Both the position numbers and the translations under genes were made by a program. A stretch of 9,010 nt of DNA from an uncultured Lachnoclostridium sp. (lineage in GTDB: Bacteria; Bacillota; Clostridia; Lachnospirales; Lachnospiraceae). Every line of letters begins with the position of its first letter. Position 1 is the stretch's first letter. The notes beneath the pieces were generated by a model that was not told the DNA's origin, did no database searches, and worked only from the letters and a program-made list of their open reading frames with translations. The DNA is taken from the NCBI GenBank assembly GCA_905212635.1, contig CAJMFH010000055.1, forward strand, positions 1-9,010. Reading direction: 5' to 3'. Shown in pieces: positions 1 to 7,194 of this stretch.

Positions 1-379
1 ACTCATGTCCTGCAAGGAAGCAGAAGCAGTCTGTCTCTTCCTCAAGAAGCATTTTACCAAGGTTACCATGTCCAAGACCTACTTTACGTGTGTCTGCAAC
101 AGAACCCGGGATACAGAAAGCCTGAAGACCTTCTCCGATGGCAGCGGCAGCATCTGCTGCTCTTCTACATCCTTTTTTAATTGCAATTGCTGCTCCTACA
201 GTGTAAGCCCAGCAAGCGTTTTCAAAACAAATTGGCTGAATGCCTTTAATCTGGTCGTATACATTTAAGCCAGCATCTTTTGTGATTTTCTCAGCCTCTT
301 CAATGGAGGAGATACCGTACTCATTCAATACGCTATTGATTTTATCAATTCTTCTTTCATATGATTCAAATAAAGCCAT
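1..379 (-). CDS. GGGtGRT-family protein, N-terminal part (cut by left edge)
   Basis: The reading frame opens with ATG at 377-379 and stays open to the left edge, giving the first 126 residues, beginning MALFESYERR. A strong ribosome binding site (TAAGGAGGT) sits 9 nt upstream, which fixes the start. The visible part is rich in Ala, Gly and Cys, with cysteines at about residues 51, 56, 71, 89, 118 and 120, and carries the segments GIQPICFENACWAYTVG and GLGHGNLGKMLLEEETDCFC. I recognise this from memory as the start of the family named after a GGGtGRT motif; that motif would lie further on, outside the window, so it is not seen here. The family usually follows an iron-sulfur scaffold-like gene, as it does here 20 nt downstream of one. 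The biochemical role is not established; an iron-sulfur-related or cysteine-based function is inference from the partner and the many cysteines. No signal peptide or membrane segment is visible, so it is probably cytoplasmic. Confidence 0.8.
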   Translation of the reverse strand, partial: MALFESYERRIDKINSVLNEYGISSIEEAEKITKDAGLNVYDQIKGIQPICFENACWAYTVGAAIAIKKGCRRAADAAAAIGEGLQAFCIPGSVADTRKVGLGHGNLGKMLLEEETDCFCFLAGHE

Positions 380-388
380 TATTTCGTT

Positions 389-397
389 ACCTCCTTA
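389..397 (-). promoter_or_regulatory. Ribosome binding site of the GGGtGRT gene
   Basis: TAAGGAGGT on the minus strand, 9 nt before the ATG at 379. It lies within the 20-nt gap behind the scaffold-protein stop codon, so the second gene of this unit has its own near-perfect Shine-Dalgarno sequence. Confidence 0.8.
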
Positions 398-399
398 TA

Positions 400-1107
400 T
401 TATTTTGCAACTTCTTCATCGGTTCTTGGGTCGATGAGTTTCACAGCATCGTCAACACGTCCATACTGACCACATGCTTTTTCGTAAGCTGTATTTGGGT
501 CATCGCCTTTTTTGATGAAGTCAGTCATCTTACCAAGGCTAACGAATTTATAACCGATAATCAAATCATTTTCATCGAGAGCGATTGCAGTTACATAACC
601 TTCTGCCATCTCAAGATAGCGAGGTCCTTTTTTCAATGTACCGTACATTGTACCAACCTGGGAGCGAAGTCCTTTTCCAAGATCTTCCAATCCTGCTCCG
701 ATTGCCAGTCCGTCTTCTGAGAAAGCACTCTGGGAACGTCCATAAACAATCTGAAGGAACAGTTCTCTCATTGCTGTATTGATGGCATCACATACAAGGT
801 CTGTATTCAATGCTTCCATTACTGTACGTCCCGGAAGGATTTCAGCTGCCATAGCTGCGGAATGAGTCATACCGGAACATCCGATTGTCTCGACCAAAGC
901 TTCCTGAATAATACCTTCTTTTACGTTCAAGGTAAGTTTACAAGCTCCCTGCTGTGGAGCACACCAGCCTACACCATGTGTAAAACCGGAAATATCTTTT
1001 ACTTCTTTTGCTTTTACCCATTTTGCTTCTTCTGGAATTGGGGCACAACCGTGATTAACACCCTGAGCAACCGGGCACATGTTTTCTACTTCTTGTGAAT
1101 AAATCAT
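400..1107 (-). CDS. Iron-sulfur cluster assembly scaffold-like protein (IscU/NifU N-terminal type)
   Basis: A 235-residue protein that starts at ATG 1105-1107, with AAGGAG about 11 nt upstream, and ends in TAA. Residues about 40-110 resemble the IscU/NifU N-terminal fold: a cysteine-bearing strand (GVGWCAPQQGACKL, Cys49 and Cys56) followed by the family's second cysteine loop (ETIGCSGMTHSAAMAAEIL, Cys77) and a PGRTVMEAL helix, matching the YGCGSAIASSS...KGKTLDEA pattern of IscU. IscU-type proteins hold a nascent cluster for transfer to apoproteins. Differences from IscU are clear: the expected Asp two residues after the first Cys is missing, no cysteine stands near the usual third position (about residue 120), and roughly 110 extra residues follow, including GLAIGAGLEDLGKG and a single Cys212. 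Further cysteines are at 11, 21 and 106. It has its own promoter and is followed by the GGGtGRT gene. Family membership is fairly sure; true scaffold activity is only a family label. Confidence 0.8.
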   Translation of the reverse strand: MIYSQEVENMCPVAQGVNHGCAPIPEEAKWVKAKEVKDISGFTHGVGWCAPQQGACKLTLNVKEGIIQEALVETIGCSGMTHSAAMAAEILPGRTVMEALNTDLVCDAINTAMRELFLQIVYGRSQSAFSEDGLAIGAGLEDLGKGLRSQVGTMYGTLKKGPRYLEMAEGYVTAIALDENDLIIGYKFVSLGKMTDFIKKGDDPNTAYEKACGQYGRVDDAVKLIDPRTDEEVAK

Positions 1108-1209
1108 GTCGATAGAATCTCCTTTCTTTTTGCGTCACATTCTTACAAAAGTGTACAATATTTTTCAATAAATGTCAACCTCCCCGAGGATTCGTTGGCA
1201 CAAAAATTT
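1108..1209. other. Intergenic gap between the two transcription units
   Basis: This 102-bp gap is the longest non-coding stretch in the window. It holds the 3' flank of the beta-helix gene, a strong minus-strand promoter and the leader of the iron-sulfur pair. I see no GC-rich hairpin with a T-run that would end the upstream unit, so read-through into the downstream pair is possible. Confidence 0.7.
1150..1178 (-). promoter_or_regulatory. Sigma-A promoter for the iron-sulfur scaffold/GGGtGRT unit
   Basis: On the minus strand a perfect -35 box TTGACA (1173-1178) is separated by exactly 17 nt of AT-rich sequence from a good -10 box TACACT (1150-1155). Transcription would start near 1143, giving a leader of about 35 nt that contains the AAGGAG ribosome binding site. 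It is the only strong intergenic promoter I found in the window. The start site itself is inferred, not observed. Confidence 0.8.
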
Positions 1210-1881
1210 TTATTCGTGTTTTTTTATCACTTCATTCTGATTTTTGTAAATACTTCTGCTTGGAACGTAACCACGCACGGACGATAAAGGATATACATTG
1301 GAGTGGCTTCCGATGACCGTTCCCGGATTCAGAATACTGCCACAGCCTACTTCCACAAAACTTCCCAGAATTGCTCCCACTTTTTTGCGTCCGGTAGGGA
1401 TTTTCTGCTCTCCAACCCGAATTTCTACCAGAGTTTTGTCGGATTTTACATTGGAAGTAATCGAACCGGCTCCCATATGTGACTTATACCCCAGAATGGA
1501 GTCGCCTACATAATTGTAATGCGGTACCTGAACACCATCAAAAAGAATCACATTTTTAAGTTCCGTCGAATTTCCGACGACAGCACCCTTTCCCACGATC
1601 GCATTGCCACGGATAAACGCACAATGACGAATCTCTGCTTCTTCATCGATGATCAAAGGCCCATTCAGGCAGGCAGTCGGCGCAACCGTCGCATTTTTTG
1701 CCACCCAGATATCACCTTCCCGTTTTTCAAAGCGGTCTGCCGGCAGAGCTTCTCCAATCTTCTTTATAATATCTCCGATGTCTGCAAGCACCTCATACGG
1801 ATATTCATATGCTGCAATTTCCTCCCATGCGAGGGAATGATGATCTTCAAATAATTGTTTGTTCGTAATCTCCTGAACCAT
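1210..1881 (-). CDS. Left-handed beta-helix (hexapeptide-repeat) protein, GlmU acetyltransferase-like
   Basis: A 223-residue protein. I place the start at ATG 1879-1881, which has AAGGAG 9 nt upstream; the frame stays open up to 1953, but that extension overlaps the end of topB and has no better start signal. Residues about 57-212 show repeated hexapeptide units of a left-handed beta helix (for example NATVAPTA, GNAIVGKGAVVG, NPGTVIGSHSNVYPLS). The stretch YVGDSILGYKSHMGAGSITSN (about 124-144, broken here by family convention) resembles the acetyltransferase half of GlmU. Similar proteins are commonly labelled UDP-N-acetylglucosamine pyrophosphorylase, but no nucleotidyltransferase domain with its glycine-rich GTRM-type motif is present; the first 56 residues are a short helical region. 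An acyl- or nucleotide-sugar-related transferase acting in the cytoplasm is plausible, and the substrate is unknown. The start is 1 nt behind the topB stop, so the two are probably translationally coupled. Confidence 0.82.
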   Translation of the reverse strand: MVQEITNKQLFEDHHSLAWEEIAAYEYPYEVLADIGDIIKKIGEALPADRFEKREGDIWVAKNATVAPTACLNGPLIIDEEAEIRHCAFIRGNAIVGKGAVVGNSTELKNVILFDGVQVPHYNYVGDSILGYKSHMGAGSITSNVKSDKTLVEIRVGEQKIPTGRKKVGAILGSFVEVGCGSILNPGTVIGSHSNVYPLSSVRGYVPSRSIYKNQNEVIKKHE

Positions 1882-1882
1882 T

Positions 1883-3943
1883 TTACTTTTCTCCTTTTTT
1901 CTTATTCTTATAGTATACGGCAGCAATCTGATAATAGGAACGAAGCTGCGCAATATTGTTGGTCTGCTTTACCTTTCCGACCTGTGTTTTAACAAAGCCG
2001 GTCAGTTTGTCCATATATTCATTTTCACTGATCCCGCCATCGGACACGCCGGTAAGGCCTTTTTCCCAGCTTGCCGTTAGTTTGGGGCTTAACATCGCAG
2101 GGATCGAATACCGCACGATGCCGCACACCAGCTCTCCTTTGAGTGTCGGTGTGATGATCTGTGTCTTTTTGTTTAGATCTAAATAGGAAATATTTACCAA
2201 CTTCTTCAAAATTTCTGCTCTTGTGGCACTCGTTCCGATGCCGCTTCCTTTGATCATGGCGCGCAGTTCCTCATCTTCGATCAGCTGTCCTGCATTTTCC
2301 ATTGCAAGAATCATGGATCCGGAATTATACCGTTTTGGCGGAGACGTCTCGCCCTCTTTGATCTTCATCTCATGCAGAGACAGTTTCATTCCCTTTATCA
2401 GGGAGGGAAGAATTTTCTCCAAGGCCGCACTGTCCGTCTCCTCTTCGTTTTCCGGATTCTCTTCCTTTTTCTTTTTGGCAAACGAATACTGTGACACCGG
2501 CAAAAAGCCTTCTTCCACTAAAACCTTTGCGGTAGTTACAAAATTTTCCATATATGTGGTTTCTTCTACCGGATTTTCCATCGTCAAAGAAACATTCATT
2601 TTCTGATATACCGCCGGCGGATAGAAAATACACAAAAAACGGCGTACGATCACTTCATACATTTTGGCGCTGAGCGGCTTCAGAGAAGCCAGCGCCCCCA
2701 GCCCCTGTCCGGTCGGGATAATGGCATAATGGTCGGTAATCTTTTTATCATCCACATATCTTGTCTTTTCCAATCCAAGAAAACTCTTTCGTTCCGCAAT
2801 GTCCCTGAGATAAGGAAGCGCCATCTCGTACCCCTGCAATCCTTTGAGATTCTTTGTAATCTCTTTTGCGACGGCACTGCTCAGCACTCTGGCATCCGTT
2901 CTCGGATACGTCACAAGTTTTTTTTCGTATAATTCCTGAACGATCTGTAATGTCTCGTCAGGACTGATCTTAAACAATTTTGAAGATAAGTTCTGTAACT
3001 CCGCCAGATTGAAAAGCAGCGGTGGATTTTTCTTTTCCTTCTTCTTTTCCACCTTCTCGACTACCGCCTGTTTTTCTCCCGCCATAAGCGTATCGATCAG
3101 TTCTTTCGCAAAACTTTCCTCGGTAAATCCATTTTCCTTATACAGCTTGGGAGATTGGAAATATTTGGATTTTTCATTCACACGCCATTCACTTTCAAAA
3201 AAAGCAGCCTCTTCTTCGTCTGTCTGCTCTCTTCCAAACGAACCGATCACACGGTAAAATGGGGTTTTCACAAACTTACGAATCTCCCATTCACGGCTTA
3301 CGACCATGCCCAGTACGCAGGTCATCACTCGGCCGACAGACACCGAGGTCCATTTTTTCCCGGACACGTTGTCATTGAGCCAGCCGCCGTATTTGAGAGA
3401 CAGCGCTCTTGAAAAATTGATTCCCATCAGATAATCTTCTTTGGCACGCAGATACGCGGAAGCACTGAGGTTATCATAAGCGGATAATGGCTTTGCCTCA
3501 CGGATCCCACGCAGAATCTCATCTTCTGTCTGCGAATCGATCCAGACACGGAATTTTGCCTTGGTGTCCGGCACCGCAGCCATCTGATCCACCAGACGGT
3601 AAATGTATTCTCCTTCGCGTCCGGAGTCAGTGCAGACATAAATTGCCTCCACATCGTCCCGGTTCAGAAGATTTTTTACCGTTTCAAACTGTTTTTTTAC
3701 ATTTCCGATCACTTCGTATTTATATGTTTCCGGGATAAAGGGCAGCGTCTCAAATGCCCATTTTGCATAAGCAGGATCATAACTTTCCGGATAACTCATC
3801 GTCACAAGATGTCCGACACACCATGTCACAACATGATCTGACGATTCAATAAATCCGTCTCCACGCCGTCCATTTACTTTAAGAACCCGGGCAAATTCCT
3901 GCGCCACGCTTGGTTTTTCTGCTATAAATAACTTTTTTCCCAT
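1883..3943 (-). CDS. topB: DNA topoisomerase III (type IA)
   Basis: A 686-residue type IA topoisomerase, which cuts one DNA strand through a tyrosine link and passes another strand, resolving precatenanes and recombination intermediates. The Toprim domain comes first (KKLFIAEKPSVAQ at residues 3-15; acidic motif TDSGREGE at 105-112). Next come SVGRVMTC (202-209), the FNLAELQ segment (311-317), the active-site motif LVTYPRTDAR with catalytic Tyr346, TDHYAIIPTG (403-412), and the C-terminal motif GSGIGTSATRAEIL (566-579). The length is near the usual 650-730 for TopB. No paired CxxC zinc ribbons follow, and the C-terminus is short and basic. A charged Lys/Glu-rich insert lies near residues 490-504. 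The ATG at 3941-3943 is 3 nt behind the transglutaminase gene and has only a weak AGG ribosome binding site, so translation is probably coupled. Such genes also occur on conjugative elements, but nothing mobile is seen here. Confidence 0.96.
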   Translation of the reverse strand: MGKKLFIAEKPSVAQEFARVLKVNGRRGDGFIESSDHVVTWCVGHLVTMSYPESYDPAYAKWAFETLPFIPETYKYEVIGNVKKQFETVKNLLNRDDVEAIYVCTDSGREGEYIYRLVDQMAAVPDTKAKFRVWIDSQTEDEILRGIREAKPLSAYDNLSASAYLRAKEDYLMGINFSRALSLKYGGWLNDNVSGKKWTSVSVGRVMTCVLGMVVSREWEIRKFVKTPFYRVIGSFGREQTDEEEAAFFESEWRVNEKSKYFQSPKLYKENGFTEESFAKELIDTLMAGEKQAVVEKVEKKKEKKNPPLLFNLAELQNLSSKLFKISPDETLQIVQELYEKKLVTYPRTDARVLSSAVAKEITKNLKGLQGYEMALPYLRDIAERKSFLGLEKTRYVDDKKITDHYAIIPTGQGLGALASLKPLSAKMYEVIVRRFLCIFYPPAVYQKMNVSLTMENPVEETTYMENFVTTAKVLVEEGFLPVSQYSFAKKKKEENPENEEETDSAALEKILPSLIKGMKLSLHEMKIKEGETSPPKRYNSGSMILAMENAGQLIEDEELRAMIKGSGIGTSATRAEILKKLVNISYLDLNKKTQIITPTLKGELVCGIVRYSIPAMLSPKLTASWEKGLTGVSDGGISENEYMDKLTGFVKTQVGKVKQTNNIAQLRSYYQIAAVYYKNKKKGEK

Positions 3944-3946
3944 GGT

Positions 3947-6103
3947 TTACCTATCTTTCTTCTCTTTATTCATTATCTTTTTAACTATACAACATTTTCG
4001 TATTTTTTTCCAGTCTTTCTGATCCCCGTTTTCAGAAAGTGCAGATACTACAAAATGCAGATACTCCCCACACCGTACAAAATCCTGCTCTGCCATGCTT
4101 TCATTGCCATAACGGGCAGTAAAACAGCAATGCACATAAAATTCCGTATTTTCATGAAATTCCGCAAGGTTTTCCAATGGAATATATGGCTCAAATCCCT
4201 TTTCAAAATCCGCAATCATCGTCTCATAACTGTCATAGGCACAAGGGATTCCTAATTTTTGCAGACATTCTTCCCATTCGGAATGCATCCACAAAAATTT
4301 ATTATTGTGGTCTTTCTGTTTCCTAAAATTGTCAATTTTGCGTCGATACTCTCGTTTTCGTCTTTCTATCGTGAACATTTTAATTGCCACCAACAAGAAT
4401 ATGAACAGAGAGATTCCCACGATAATCCTCTTTTGAAACTGCCTGTGCACTTCTGAACTGCTGTCTTGCTTGTCATTCTCCGTATTTGCCTCTGTCTCTT
4501 TCGGCGTCTCCTCTGCCGGCAGTTCCGAAGCTTTCCCCTGCGGAACTGCCGTCTGGGTTGCCATCGGCAACGGCGTAGGCGTCGCCAGCGGATTATCTTC
4601 CAACGGCCCCATTTCTCCCGGCTCTGCAAGCACCCCCATCGTCGCATCAAACGGATACCAGCCGACATCCGGAATATAAATTTCTACCCAGGCGTGAGCA
4701 TTGCGGTCATACACCGGGGTCCACTCAGTCGGTTTGACATAATCGCCGCGAATCATATACCCTTGTGCCAGTCGTGCCGGAACCCCAAGTGAACGAAACA
4801 TCATGATCGCCGCCGTCGCATAATGCGTACAATATCCTGCTCTGGTACGAAAAAGAAACCGAGTAAGTTCTGACATTTCAGTCAAACGGCTTTTCCCCGG
4901 ATGAAGGGTGTAATGAAATTCATTTTGCAGAATTGTATGTATTTTTTCTGCCGCCTCCCCGATCGTATTCACCTTCCCGGGGCCCACGTCAAAGTACGTG
5001 AGATTTTCTTTTACCTCTTTTTCGACAGCCAGATAACGCTGTGAGATTTTCTGCCTGTCTTCGCTGCTGTACGAAATCTTCTTTTTTCCATACTGTTTTG
5101 GCATCTGCTGATCCAGCACATATCCATAATAAATATCTATATCCGCTGCCTGTTGTATTTCCACAATCCCCTGCTGTACCATCACCATTCCCATGGAATC
5201 CCCAAGTTGCTGCTTTTGACCACTCCACTCGTCATTCGCATAATTCATTCCGACAAAGCCTCGAAGATACACAATACTGTGACGCAGGTCTGTCCGCGTA
5301 TACAGATTCAGCGCATGGATTCCCTCATATTCGATGGAACCATCTTTATCGTATTTTCCAAAATCAATCTGCTGCACTTTTTCTTCTTCCTCTTCCCTCT
5401 GCCCCCCGGAAGCCATATGAAATGTCGTATGTACATAGTCGCGGTATTCCCGGACAACGGGTCTGACCGTCGTCCATGTTTTTCCAAACATTCCCACTAC
5501 TATAATCCCCATGGCAAGTCCGGCCGCTAACAACAGCCTCACCAGATTTCCGCCCTTTCCCACACTCAATAAAAGAATAAATGCCACACCATATCCCACA
5601 ATGCACCACTCTTCCGGCGTGCCGTCCACCGCAAGAGGCAGGCAAAACAGACAAAAGGAAGGCAGTGCCGCAATCCACAACACCTCTCCTTTTTCATAGA
5701 ACCACAAAGAAAGCAGGGTAACAACGCCTGCGACAGCAAAAAAGGTAAGCGATACATACTCTTCCTCATTATTGGGAACAATCATCCATCCGAGAGAATA
5801 GCATTGATCCGCCAGTTTCAACAGATGGCTTCCGATATTTCGAAATCCGGAGATCATAAATTTCAAAAAAAGAAGAAAAAAGAAAAGATTCGCACTCAGA
5901 CATACCACAAAACTATAATTCCGGCGTTTTTTTACGTTTTCTACTTTTATAAAATGATACACTGTATAGTATAATGTCAAATTAAAAATAATGGAAATCA
6001 AAAAAGGAAAAATACGTGCTTCATATTTTAATCCACTGGACAAACTTACCATACTGCATAAGATCATCCCAGCGAAAGGAACAATTCCTATTTTTTTCAC
6101 CAC
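3947..6103 (-). CDS. TgpA-like membrane protein with extracellular transglutaminase domain
   Basis: A 718-residue protein with about seven N-terminal membrane segments (roughly 5-23, 31-52, 62-84, 117-136, 140-158, 165-181, 186-206), a large extracytoplasmic region, an eighth membrane segment (about 559-577) and a cytoplasmic tail with a DUF4129-like stretch (about 603-690). Basic loops at 53-62 and 580-590 fit this topology. The transglutaminase-like core (about 380-490) keeps the full triad: Cys425 in RAGYCTHYA, His470 in RNAHAWVEIY and Asp486 in WYPFDAT. A Pro/Thr/Glu-rich linker (about 500-552) joins the core to the last membrane segment. Such folds act as cross-linking enzymes or cysteine proteases; the substrate is unknown. 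It is the third member of a MoxR-DUF58-TgpA module, 12 nt behind the DUF58 gene. The start is GTG: two GTG codons stand in tandem (6103 and 6100), with AAAGGAGG 5 or 8 nt upstream, so the true protein may be one residue shorter. Confidence 0.9.
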   Translation of the reverse strand: MVKKIGIVPFAGMILCSMVSLSSGLKYEARIFPFLISIIFNLTLYYTVYHFIKVENVKKRRNYSFVVCLSANLFFFLLFLKFMISGFRNIGSHLLKLADQCYSLGWMIVPNNEEEYVSLTFFAVAGVVTLLSLWFYEKGEVLWIAALPSFCLFCLPLAVDGTPEEWCIVGYGVAFILLLSVGKGGNLVRLLLAAGLAMGIIVVGMFGKTWTTVRPVVREYRDYVHTTFHMASGGQREEEEEKVQQIDFGKYDKDGSIEYEGIHALNLYTRTDLRHSIVYLRGFVGMNYANDEWSGQKQQLGDSMGMVMVQQGIVEIQQAADIDIYYGYVLDQQMPKQYGKKKISYSSEDRQKISQRYLAVEKEVKENLTYFDVGPGKVNTIGEAAEKIHTILQNEFHYTLHPGKSRLTEMSELTRFLFRTRAGYCTHYATAAIMMFRSLGVPARLAQGYMIRGDYVKPTEWTPVYDRNAHAWVEIYIPDVGWYPFDATMGVLAEPGEMGPLEDNPLATPTPLPMATQTAVPQGKASELPAEETPKETEANTENDKQDSSSEVHRQFQKRIIVGISLFIFLLVAIKMFTIERRKREYRRKIDNFRKQKDHNNKFLWMHSEWEECLQKLGIPCAYDSYETMIADFEKGFEPYIPLENLAEFHENTEFYVHCCFTARYGNESMAEQDFVRCGEYLHFVVSALSENGDQKDWKKIRKCCIVKKIMNKEKKDR

Positions 6104-6108
6104 ACAGT

Positions 6109-6116
6109 CCTCCTTT
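6109..6116 (-). promoter_or_regulatory. Ribosome binding site of the transglutaminase gene
   Basis: AAAGGAGG on the minus strand overlaps the first base of the DUF58 stop codon (6116-6118). Spacing is 5 nt to the GTG at 6103 and 8 nt to the GTG at 6100; the second spacing is nearer the optimum. It is the evidence that this gene uses a GTG start. Confidence 0.8.
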
Positions 6117-7180
6117 TACAATTGCATCCATTTTAATGATTGTGCACACAGTTTTTCTGCCGTTTCTTCTGCCATCTGAGCGTTCCGGTCACAGATAAAA
6201 TACGCCTGAGAAAAAAACGCATCTTCATACTGCTGTCTGTACAGATCTTCCAGTTTCCGGCTGTGCGTTCCGATCGAACCTGCGATACAATAAAGCGTTT
6301 CGTAAATTTCTTCTTCCTTTTTTATCTCTCGCCGTTCTACCTTCCCGCTGTTTCCCTTTTCCCATATGACGTACCAGTTTCTGCCCTGTTCCTTTATGGC
6401 AACACAAAGTGCATAGACAAATTCCAATACCTGTTCTGTTTTTTTCTCCCCACTCTGTTCCAAATCCACTAAAATACCAATATCACAAGCCATCGGAAAC
6501 CCATATTCCGGTACCATAAGCTGACCGGTTTTCATCGTTGCCACCCAATTGATCCGGTTTTTCCGGTCTCCCTGGCGGTATTCACGAAATCCCAGTATCT
6601 CACTCGGATCATTTCCTTCTTTTCCCTGAATAAACGTATCGCTCTCTCCCTCACGCTGCGCGGGAAGCGGATCCATCTGTACCAGCTCTTCACGGTATTG
6701 CGGCATAACAAAAAAAGAGTCCGACAAGTGCGTGGCAAGACTTCGATAAAACAGTGAAAAACCACTGTAGATCCGGATTTTTTCAATGTCAAGTTCATAC
6801 ATTCCTGCATGTACCACCTGATATGTTATCTCGTGATCCATTTGTTTTTCCAGAAATACAACCTGCTTTTTCCGGTCACATAATTTTCCCTGCGCTGTGC
6901 AGATCTTATACCATATACACGCACGGTTTCCCTGTAAAAGCAATCTTCCCCCTTCAAAATGCAAATGCCAGACCTTTTTCTCTCCTTTCTGACATGCTGT
7001 ATTTTCAGAAACCATCTCAACTTTCATTCTGGAACCAAAAATATGGGTAAGGAATGCATAAATCACCGGAAATATAACAGAAAGCAGATATAGCAAAAAA
7101 CCACTTTGTTTTCCATATAATATCGTAAATACAAGAACTACTCCTGTTGTCAGGACATACAGAATCCAACTTCGAATCAT
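6116..7180 (-). CDS. DUF58 domain membrane protein
   Basis: A 354-residue protein from ATG 7178-7180. An in-frame TTG at 7186 abuts the ribosome binding site with no spacer and is unlikely to be used. Two membrane segments come first (about residues 5-22 and 26-47), followed by a region of beta character and the DUF58 signature EILGFREYRQGDRKNRINW with the continuation TGQLMVPEYG (about 194-226), which is diagnostic. The following ILVDLEQSG (236-244) is where a von Willebrand factor A-like fold would carry its metal site, but it reads DxExS instead of DxSxS. DUF58 proteins usually sit beside a MoxR ATPase and often a transglutaminase-fold protein, exactly as here, and are thought to work with the ATPase in assembling or maturing membrane or envelope proteins. 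The precise function is not known. The stop codon overlaps the ribosome binding site of the transglutaminase gene. Confidence 0.92.
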   Translation of the reverse strand: MIRSWILYVLTTGVVLVFTILYGKQSGFLLYLLSVIFPVIYAFLTHIFGSRMKVEMVSENTACQKGEKKVWHLHFEGGRLLLQGNRACIWYKICTAQGKLCDRKKQVVFLEKQMDHEITYQVVHAGMYELDIEKIRIYSGFSLFYRSLATHLSDSFFVMPQYREELVQMDPLPAQREGESDTFIQGKEGNDPSEILGFREYRQGDRKNRINWVATMKTGQLMVPEYGFPMACDIGILVDLEQSGEKKTEQVLEFVYALCVAIKEQGRNWYVIWEKGNSGKVERREIKKEEEIYETLYCIAGSIGTHSRKLEDLYRQQYEDAFFSQAYFICDRNAQMAEETAEKLCAQSLKWMQL

Positions 7181-7186
7181 ATACAA

Positions 7187-7194
7187 CCACCTTT
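7187..7194 (-). promoter_or_regulatory. Ribosome binding site of the DUF58 gene
   Basis: AAAGGTGG on the minus strand, 6 nt before the ATG at 7180 and directly against the TTG at 7186. It decides for the ATG start. It overlaps the moxR-type gene's stop codon (7193-7195), which points to coupled translation. Confidence 0.75.

Noticed and set aside
1144..1155. TACA-AAAG-TGTA inverted repeat over the -10 box as an operator.
   Set aside because: The arms are only four bases and AT-rich; this is within chance expectation for such a region.
1179..1189. Small inverted repeat CCTC-CCC-GAGG behind the beta-helix gene as a terminator.
   Set aside because: Only four base pairs, a three-base loop and no T-run on the minus strand; it directly abuts the -35 box.
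1882..1953. Longer form of the beta-helix protein starting at 1953.
   Set aside because: The extra 24 residues overlap the 3' end of topB in another frame, while the ATG at 1881 has a well placed AAGGAG sequence and the family-like start.
2195..3631. TDSGREGE in topB as a lost metal ligand (Gly where many type IA enzymes have a second Asp).
   Set aside because: From memory, Gram-positive TopB proteins commonly have a TDxGREGE motif, so this looks normal for the family rather than inactivating.
1883..3943. topB as a marker of an integrative conjugative element.
   Set aside because: No integrase, relaxase, conjugation gene, attachment repeat or change in base composition is seen; the neighbours are housekeeping and envelope genes in one tight string.
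4466..4792. Plus-strand open frame of 108 codons inside the transglutaminase gene, as well as others such as 5041-5466 and 361-720.
   Set aside because: They are antisense shadows of well supported minus-strand genes, have no family resemblance, are low in complexity (runs of Arg or Cys) and lack good ribosome binding sites.
5954..5980. Promoter-like TTGACA and TATCAT inside the start of the transglutaminase gene (minus strand).
   Set aside because: The spacer is only 15 nt and the sequence lies in an AT-rich stretch coding for a membrane segment, where such matches arise by chance.
7181..7186. TTG start for the DUF58 gene.
   Set aside because: It touches the ribosome binding site with no spacer; the ATG two codons later has a 6-nt spacer.
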